Source: Adenanthera pavonina (Eukaryota > Streptophyta > Magnoliopsida > Fabales > Fabaceae). Taken from it: a DNA stretch of 64,000 nucleotides. A model generated the notes under the pieces. The model searched no databases. It had not been told where the DNA came from and saw nothing but the letters and a program-made list of their open reading frames with translations. The translations under genes and the position numbers were made by a program. Positions 57,001 through 64,000 of the stretch are shown here, in pieces (position 1 is the first letter of the stretch; every line of letters starts with the position of its first letter). The DNA lies in contig JAIVEN010000021.1 in NCBI GenBank assembly GCA_026686845.1, positions 18,556,001-18,620,000 of the forward strand, read 5' to 3'.

Positions 57001-60000
57001 TGTGAACATCATATTTTGTCCGGGTTTTATACATAAAAATTTCAAGTCGATTAAAATAGTAATAATATTAAATGATAAAAATTAAAAAAAAAGACAAATA
57101 AATAAAATAAAATAAATAAAATAATAAATAAAATAAAAATATATTAATTGATTAATTCAGGAACTTAAAAATGGAGAGAAAAGAAGAAGTGTTGGATTGG
57201 ATTGCCAGTGGTTTAAGCTCTTCCTCCAAACACAAACTTTGGGCCAGGATTTGGCCGAAAATACAAAATACAAAAAAAATAAAACAAAAAAAAAACAAAA
57301 AAATATAAAAAAAAATAATAAGAAGAAGGGTTTTAACCCTGGGCTGAAATAATTTCAGCCCAAGGTGGACCTGAGCCCATTTGGGGGCTTAGGTCCGAGC
57401 TCCCCCTGAGCCCTAATAGAGGGCTCAGGCATGTGTGAGACAAGAGGAGAGGGCGGACGAACGAAGAGGAGCGGTGGGCAGAGCTGGGAGAGATAGAGGG
57501 AGTCTAAACCAGAGGAGAGGACAGAGAGGGAGCGAGGGGGTGAGACAGAAACAGAGGGAGCCACGGTGGAACAAAGGAGGCGGAGAAAGGAAAAAAAAAA
57601 GACTAAGGGAGACCAAACAGAGGGAGCCGCGGAGGAGACCGAGAAGAGAGAAAAAAAAGAAGAAGAGGGAGTTAGGGTTCAGTGAAATGAGCAGAGGGGT
57701 AACCACAATGGCCCCGTACGTGTGTCAGAGAAAGAGAGAGCACAGGCTACGTTCTGGACCACTAGGCGAGAGGCACAGATGAGAGAGAGCCACAGAGGAA
57801 AAAAGAGAGAGAGAGTGAGATTGTGAGGTGGAGACAACTTGAGTGCCTGAAAGTGACAAAACTCCCTCCATTACTCTGTACTTGGTACAGCAGTGTAGTG
57901 GTGAGAGGGGAGTAATGGGGATGAGCACGAATTGGGGGAGGAAGGATATTCAGGGTAACGCACGAAATCAGAAAAGAAAAGAGGCAGCGGTCACGCATTT
58001 GGCAAAAGGGATTCCTCCACTCACGGAGGTCTATAAAAGGAGCCAAAAAGGAACCCTAAAGGGGGGGATTTGGCTTTCCTGGGATTTCTGTAGTTCGAAA
58101 GCTGAGAGTATGAAAACAGAGGGAGAGGAAGAGAAAGGGAGGTAAAGAAAATCTGAAGAGAAGCTGGAAAGGAAACAGAGGAAGGATTTGCGGTGGAGAA
58201 ACTCTAGAGGCCAGAGCTCCAGAGTCTGAGTGCAAGTGTCCGAACGGGATCATCATCGGTAATTTATGTTGTGCACTGAGTTGAAGTTCACTTGTGCATT
58301 TTCTTAGCTACTTCTTCTTTTTCCTGCCTTTCATTTAGAACTCTATCGATTAAATTTTCTATGGTGGGTTTCTTCAATACTGGGGTGTTCTGTTTTGGTA
58401 TGTAATTAGAATGGTGTTTCCTCAAACTGTTCTCTTGAGCTGCTAGTTTCATTCTGGACTAGGATGTTATGATTGCTGTATTACCTTTGCAGTTGCTCAA
58501 ACTCTAATGACGCTTTGTAAAATAAAGAATTAAAGAGAAGTTTGTTTCGTATAACTCGATCTAGTGTTTTAACTTGTGTTTGGTATTAGATTGTATTTGG
58601 CAAATCATGTAAAGGAATTCTAAGTCGATGCCAGACTGAATCTAAGTTACTGGTTATCACTGGGGCTCCATTATATGCTTTGTCATTGATTAGTTGAAAT
58701 CATTAATGTGTCAAGTTGTATTGATAAGCTGTATAAGTAATTTGTTGTGGATGCTTTGAATGAATCTGTATTTCCCTCTGAATCCATTTTGTTTTTTTTC
58801 CCCTCTTCGTCTGAGTATAATATTTCTTATGAAGCCAGTGCAATTTTCCTATTGGTTAACATAGAAGTGGGCAAAGGTGAATAACTGTTGGCTCTACGCT
58901 GTGAAAGTTTCTGAGTTTCCTTCAGTTTCAAGATGATATCATAGTTGAATGCTTTGGTGATTTAGTTGTCAATACTTCAGTTTAGATGAGTGAGCTGCTG
59001 GTAATGTTAGGTTGGGGAATGAAAGGATGTTGGTGTTGAAAAGAAATCCCCATCTTTGTCAAGTGGTCTAATTTCTTTGTTCACTCCGTTGATTTTAGAG
59101 TTAGATTGAAACTGAATGGCAATTGTTGTGGGAGTAAGTTTGGCTAACATATTGAGACATATTCTGATGCTCCGCTTACACACACACACACACGCCCCCT
59201 TTGCTCACCTTATGTTCTTGTTTTGTTTTGTTTTGTTTGTGTCTAAGTTATCTTGTAGCTGGTTTCTGTTGTTGGTTATGGAATCCCAATCATATGTTGC
59301 AGACAGTACGCATGAATTTGTACACATTTTAAAGGGTTTGCTGTTCCTTTCTTGTATCTTTTACTATTTGCTTACTTTTGGGTTTGGAATATTTTGGATC
59401 ACTCCTCATCCTTTCCCATGTTTAAGTGGCTATGACATTTGGACAATATCAGTTTTGGGTCTGGTGTAAAGGGTGCTTTTGGTTGGGTATAGTTGTCTTT
59501 GATTCTCGCTTGTTCTTTCCTTTTGAAATTTTCATTAAGTAAGAGTGCTAAATTAGCTTTGATTTAAATGCATGAAAAAAATAATAATAAGTAAAATAAA
59601 TAATAAATAGTTTAAATAAATAAAAATCTCCTTTGCAAATTTTCTTTTACCTTTATGCTTTGAGTAGTAATATTTTGAGTGTTTGGACACCAATCAGTAA
59701 ATTGTGAATGACCAAATCACCATGTATGCTGTTTGGTTTTATTTGGAAATCGACTTCCGAAAATAAAAACATAGGTAAAAGTGTTACCTTAATTTTCTCC
59801 AAATTTTTCAGAATGATTTTTAATTATTTTCTTATTTTTAATAATGAAATGCAAATAATTTACAAATAAAGAGTAACATAAATAATCTTAAAATAAATAG
59901 ATAAATAATATATCTTGAATGTATTAACTTTATCTTAAACCCCTTTTTCAAGTATTTTTTTAATAATAAAAAGAGGTTTTCTAGGTGCATCATCTCTTTA

Positions 60001-61730
60001 AATAAGTAACTAAAAAAATTATTATTAAAAAATATTTTCTAATTGTACTTTTCATTATATAATTTGAAATAAAGAAATAAAAATAATTTGGACAAGGATT
60101 ATTCATGTCCCTCCAAGTTTTTACTTTCGCTACTTATTTACCACGAGTGATAACACCGTGAAGGTTTAAGTATTAATCAGTAATTTGTGAGTGACAAAAT
60201 CGCCACATATGTTAATTATTTCTAGACGCTTTCTTCTTAGTGATCTTATCTATTTCCATTTTATAAAAATTATTCATATCAAAATTATTTATTTTCCTTC
60301 AATTTTCATTTCTAATTGCCTTTTTTACTTCATAAACATAAAAAATGATAATTAATAAAAATGATTGATACAAAAAATTATTATTAATTTTTGTTTACAT
60401 TCAGGCTCTTATCCCTTATTTGCCCTGACTGGAAACACCGTGGGTATTTAGGTATTAGTCAATAATTCGCGAGTGATAAAGTCACGCATATGCTGATTAT
60501 TTCCTCTTCCAAATACACATAATAATCACATTTTTAATGTTAAAAGGATCCCATTTATTTCTATAGTAAAAATAAAATAAGTTATATAAAAATTATGTGT
60601 CTTACTTCGAACATTTTCTTTTTGCTTCTATGCCCTGAGTGGTAACACTGTGGATATTCAGATATTGATCAGTAACTTGTGAATAATAAAGTTACCACAT
60701 ATGCTGATTATTTCTCTTCGAAAATATATGTAATAATCACATTTTATATTTTTCTTAATATTTCTCCTTTAAATAAGCAAATAGGTGTTAAAATGATCTT
60801 ATTTATTTCTATTTTTATAATAAAAAGAAAATAAAAATGATTTGTGCAAAAATTATTGGTCTTTCTTCAAACATTTCTTTAATCTTTATGTTTATCCGCC
60901 TCAAGTGGTAATACTGTAAGCATTTAAGTACCAACTAGCGAAATATGAGTGATAAAGTCATCACATAAGTTAGTTAATCTTTTAAAATTGTTTTTCACAT
61001 TTTTTTTAAATGATGATAAGAGTAAAGCATGGAAATTAAACTATCTTTTACAAATTAAAACACAATTACCAATTTTGACAATTGTTTTATTTGTAGAATG
61101 ATAATTCATCTTCTAAACTTCTCTTTTAAAATATATATATATATATATAAGAAAACATATTAACTCAGCGATACGCATTTATAGCCCGAACTACGTCGAC
61201 TTTGATCCCTATCGCAAGGTATGTAGGCCCTAGACTCTAACTCTGGGTCAAGTCCACTTTTGTAAATAAGTAACATTTTCCTCTTATTTTATTGTCCCAA
61301 CTTTTCATATTTTCATTTTATTCATTATATTTTCCCAACCTCCCATATTTTCATTTATTTTTTTATTTTCATTTTTACATTTTTCTCATTTTTTACCTTT
61401 ATCTTTGCATGTGAATAGTTAAGGAGCAACCAAAATAATTTTTTAAAAAGCCATAAAAATTGCATGATTAACTTGAGGTAACCGTTATTTGGAACGAGTG
61501 TTGTTGGGGTGCCTAACACTTTCCCCACTCACAATTTTTCTCCCGAACCCAACTCTGGTTCGCAGACCATCTTTATCCTTTCTTGGTTTTTATTCAGTTT
61601 TCCAAAATTTCCTTTAAAATTTTGGTAACGACTCCCTCTGAAACCGGCCTCCGTCATACGGGCCCGGTTCTCCCCTTTTCTTTTTAATCTCATTTCCTGC
61701 ACCATCCGCGTCGCATCTCCGAGTGTGACA
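57001..61730 (+). repeat. Right LTR of the gypsy element, about 4.7 kb
   Basis: Starts TGTGAACATC. TATA box TCTATAAAAGGAGCC at about 58030. The long part after 58250 has no partner in the window because the left copy is deleted; the end at 61730 (GTGTGACA) is inferred from the TG...CA rule and the near-duplicate flank. Motifs near the end (GGGTGCCTAACACTTTCCCC type at about 61506-61526, GTAACGACTCC near 61625) resemble LTR ends of Tat-group elements from memory. LTRs of 4-5 kb are known in that group. No coding content; the ORF at 59116-59469 is probably chance. Confidence 0.72.
59654..60985 (+). repeat. Dispersed module repeated five times inside the right LTR
   Basis: A block of about 85 bases, with the pattern TGAGTGGTAACACCGTG, then TATTNAGGTATTRATCAGTAA, then GTGAGTGATAAAGTCACCAC and ATATGCTGATTATTTC, occurs near 59654, 60134, 60418, 60628 and 60890, separated by AT-rich fillers of uneven length. 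Copies are strongly diverged. Confidence 0.7.
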
Positions 61731-62797
61731 GTAATGCAAGTGTGTTTGGTTGCATTTTTGTGTGGTAATCACTAATCAATCTTATAGTGTAAAGTGTGAT
61801 TACAACAAATCTTGTAATCATTTTTACATCCAAAATTAAGATGAATGATGACATGTTTAAGCAATATAATCCTTGCCAAAAGACTCAAATGTCCTTGCTC
61901 ATGCCTGCCACCATCCACCACTCACCACTACTATCTTGCCGACCGCCATTTGCCATCAATGGTCACTCCAATTACTGTTCCCCCCCCCCTCCCCCCCTCA
62001 AAAAAAAAACCACCGCCACAATCCTTTGTCACTATCCCTTGCCCGCAGCCATTGTTTGTTGCTCGTCAATAGCTGCCATCCTCCACCAGCACCACAAGAA
62101 TATTTCAGTCTTTTCAATCTTTTTATATAATTTAAAATTTTAAAAATTGATTTACTTGCTGGTGTATTACATTCCTTTACATAGATTACATGTAACCAAA
62201 CAGGACCTTATCACATAATTTGAGTAAAATGAAATTATCTGCAGAACTAATGCTGGCCCGATTACTCCATTGATATTGCTAGGTTTATTTATTTATTTGT
62301 CGAACTGATGTATATTTATTATAGTCAAATTCAACAACGAAATAAAATAATTATATCCAGTGTCTCCCGCAACAAAATTCAGCAAGACTATACAAACTTG
62401 TTTGGCAGACAAATAACCACCTACGAAGCACCACTGAGTACATATTCATATCTGATACTGCGCAACATTACAATTCACATTTAAACGCTACGCATGGGAT
62501 TATATGTCATACCCTGTTTTTGTATGGTTGCATATTTATAGCGTCCTATCCCCTTTCTCAGGTGAATATGGGTCAATAAGCCTGTTTAGAGAATTTCAAC
62601 TCAATTACAAAAGATGTGGCTAAACAATTATTTGCAAGTGAAACAAGAAATGTCATTATCACCAAAAACAATAAAAAATGTCGTGGATGATTAGTTTATA
62701 TTATCGTGGTTGCATTTTGCACAGACTATAACAGGCCATTGTCCCTGGACCACCTTTGATAATTGATAATGCAAGATCAGTTCTTTCAGAGTTGATC
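61731..62797. other. Right part of the Tourist-like MITE and spacer before the DUF1644 gene
   Basis: 61731 to 62207 is MITE sequence; its ORFs (61796-62143 and overlaps) run across a poly-C/poly-A tract and look like chance. 62211-62797 is spacer and 3' UTR of the minus-strand gene that follows, including a 34-bp duplication. Confidence 0.5.
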
Positions 62798-62832
62798 TTA
62801 TAACAGGCCATTGTCCCTGGACCACCTTTGAT
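62727..62832. repeat. 34-bp direct duplication spanning a stop codon
   Basis: Two identical 34-base copies (62727-62760 and 62799-62832; core AACAGGCCATTGTCCCTGG), offset 72. The second contains the last codons of the DUF1644 gene and its start overlaps the TAA stop (62800-62798); the first lies in the 3' UTR. Confidence 0.85.
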
Positions 62833-63910
62833 CACGCCATCGAAGCTGCCGGCCACTGGGATTCCTTCTTCGAAATGTAGAAAAACTGTTCCTCCGGGAC
62901 ATACCATGAGGCATCCTCATTGAAGGTATCCCTATCTCTGCCCCTGGGCTCACCTCATCACGAGGCATTCTTGATGATAACAAACTCCTTCTCCATCTAG
63001 CTGTACCATTAGCCCCCCGATCGTGCAATGATGATAAATTAGATCTCCCTCTGCCTCCATGATTAATCTCCACTTCATGCAACGAAGACAAATTGGTTCT
63101 CCATCTAGCCGATCGATTTCTTTGTGTGTCCATCGTTCCTGACCTTCTCTCAGGTACTCGCACTTCAAGTCTTGAATCATTGAACAAATCAGTCATTCGA
63201 GATAAGCCTTCAACAGTAGAAAAAATATCGTGCAAAAACCTAGATATCACGTCCCTTAGATCCCCGGTCAAAAAGTTGTTTGTTCTATTCTCTGCACCAA
63301 AGCTTGCTTGGGTAGAGCTGAGAAAATCTTCCAAGTCCCGTTCCTGTTCCATCCTGATCCAGTCACGCTGACGCATGGGATCTACCTCTGATGGTCGAAC
63401 AGAAGGATGTTCAGACCTGGCATGCTTCCTGAGTTCTGAATATGTCCCCTGGAATTCACACGTCTCAGAGGAACAACTCCTGGATTTCGAATTCATGAAC
63501 CTACGAGCAGGTTGCAAGACCATATATCCATAAATCTGTCCCCGACAAAGAGGGCAAACAAGATTTGGCCGTGATTGGTTACCACAACTCCTATGAGATG
63601 CTGTGCTAGTGAGAGAGATTTCTTCGAGTGTTGAGGATGACAGATTAGGACCATACAACTTGCAAAATTGGTCAAGGCAGTTGGAGAGACGGTGACTTGT
63701 ATTGCACATGTAAGGACGGCAGCCAATCTCGTGGGAAGAACATTTCAGAAGAACTGCATTATGGGGGGGTTCCATGCAGATTGGACACCTAGCTTCCTCC
63801 AATTCTTTCACATTCTCCGCTGATCCCAACTGATTCATGGGTTTGGAAGGGTAAGGAGATGACCTAACGCATTCATTAGAAGGGGACTTAACTCTTCTAA
63901 CTTTAGGCAT
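62798..63910 (-). CDS. DUF1644 zinc-finger protein
   Basis: Single exon, 370 aa from the ATG at 63910; an in-frame ATG at 63979 would add a Ser-run leader, but MPKVRRVK is the usual family start. DUF1644 proteins are plant-specific C2H2/RING-like proteins, some linked to drought and salt response in rice. Cysteine clusters: CPICMEPPHNAVLLKC (about 42-57) with HEIGC following, CPLCRGQIYGYMV (about 130-145), then CEFQGTYSELRKHARSEHP, a C-H-H finger-like piece. The rest is Arg/Ser-rich and likely disordered, with repeated SSLH/RWR words. The cysteine pattern might allow E3 ligase-like activity, but that is inference. The stop lies in a duplicated segment. Confidence 0.9.
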   Translation of the reverse strand: MPKVRRVKSPSNECVRSSPYPSKPMNQLGSAENVKELEEARCPICMEPPHNAVLLKCSSHEIGCRPYMCNTSHRLSNCLDQFCKLYGPNLSSSTLEEISLTSTASHRSCGNQSRPNLVCPLCRGQIYGYMVLQPARRFMNSKSRSCSSETCEFQGTYSELRKHARSEHPSVRPSEVDPMRQRDWIRMEQERDLEDFLSSTQASFGAENRTNNFLTGDLRDVISRFLHDIFSTVEGLSRMTDLFNDSRLEVRVPERRSGTMDTQRNRSARWRTNLSSLHEVEINHGGRGRSNLSSLHDRGANGTARWRRSLLSSRMPRDEVSPGAEIGIPSMRMPHGMSRRNSFSTFRRRNPSGRQLRWRDQRWSRDNGLL

Positions 63911-64000
63911 TTTTAACAGAATCAAGTTGCTGCTGCTGCTGCTGCTTCTTCTTAAAAGCATACAAATAGAATACGTCACTTGACGAAATAAAAAATGTGA
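63911..64000 (-). other. 5' UTR of the DUF1644 gene with a GCT/AGC repeat
   Basis: A GCTGCTGCT run (about 63930-63946 on the plus strand) lies 20-40 bases before the ATG on the gene's strand. The leader continues past the window edge. Confidence 0.5.

Larger units (their letters stand above)
38264..61730 (+). mobile_element. Ty3/gypsy element, Tat lineage, with very long LTRs, nested and decayed
   Basis: Begins TGTGAACATC and ends GAGTGTGACA (TG...CA). Flanks GTAAC (38259-38263) and GTAAT (61731-61735) agree at four of five bases, consistent with an aged 5-bp duplication. The right LTR is 57001-61730; only the first 1198 bases of the left LTR remain (38264-39461), ending at the copia insertion. 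The plus-strand pol has reverse transcriptase, RNase H and integrase, with a second RNase H of the type (YFDGAANTHGCG, TNNVAEYEA) that marks the Tat group. The left LTR remainder, PBS, gag and protease are missing between the copia and pol. A 2.5-kb non-coding region with tandem repeats lies between pol and the right LTR. Confidence 0.85.
38228..62207. mobile_element. Tourist-like (PIF/Harbinger) MITE, split by the gypsy element
   Basis: The left end GGGTCCTATTGCTTACAT (38228-38245) and the right end on the other strand GGTCCTGTTTGGTTACAT (62207-62190) form an imperfect inverted repeat. Both are flanked by TTA (38225-38227 and 62208-62210), the target preferred by PIF/Harbinger elements. Its own DNA is only 38228-38263 and about 61731-62207, roughly 510 bp; everything between is the inserted LTR retrotransposon. 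The right part carries a second, inner GTGTTTGGTTGCA motif and a poly-C/poly-A tract near 61980-62009. Confidence 0.6.

Noticed and set aside
61796..62143. Three overlapping Pro/His-rich ORFs
   Set aside because: They cross poly-C and poly-A tracts inside the Tourist-like MITE; all three frames are open, so no coding signal.

Overview
The window is nuclear DNA of a flowering plant, most likely a eudicot. It is AT-rich with many GT-AG introns, the genes encode plant-only proteins (chlorophyll dephytylase, a LOG cytokinin enzyme, a PTC52-type Rieske oxygenase, a DUF616 protein, a DUF1644 protein), and the spacers hold plant transposon types (Sirevirus, Tat-type gypsy, TRIM, tRNA-derived SINE, Stowaway, Tourist and hAT MITEs). 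The species cannot be told from the sequence alone.

Layout. 1-1049: spacer. 1050-5444 (+): CLD1-type chlorophyll dephytylase, 8 coding exons. 8307-12250 (+): LOG-type cytokinin-activating phosphoribohydrolase, 7 exons. 14288-15961 (-): intronless SUB1-like O-fucosyltransferase-fold membrane protein. 15962-21836: AT-rich spacer with a Stowaway MITE and a decayed tandem array. 21837-27291 (-): PTC52/ACD1-like Rieske oxygenase, 7 exons, with a SINE, a larger DNA element and a TRIM in its introns. 27292-33753: spacer with a GC-rich unknown ORF, a second Stowaway, and a LINE fossil split by a hAT MITE. 33754-37748 (+): DUF616 membrane protein, 7 exons, with a short LINE tail in an intron. 38228-62207: a three-level transposon nest. 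62798-63910 (-): DUF1644 zinc-finger protein.

The nest takes up over a third of the window. A Tourist-like MITE (TTA on both sides) is split by a Tat-type Ty3/gypsy element with very long LTRs (38264-61730). The left LTR of that element is split by a Sirevirus-type Ty1/copia element on the minus strand (39462-51099) that carries an extra ORF after pol. A later deletion removed the outer end of the copia 5' LTR together with the rest of the gypsy left LTR, the gypsy PBS, gag and protease. Every retroelement reading frame is broken.

The six host genes are ordinary single genes without operon logic. Two of them (CLD1 and PTC52) act on chlorophyll or its precursors in plastids, which may be coincidence. 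Exon joins were checked by reading phase: the coding sums are 1173, 615, 1608 and 1500 nt for the four spliced genes, all multiples of three. I found no clearly novel system. The most notable items are the nested-transposon history, the palindromic repeat arrays of the Sirevirus, the C-to-T type of the gypsy stop codons, and the well-preserved insertion footprints of the small elements.
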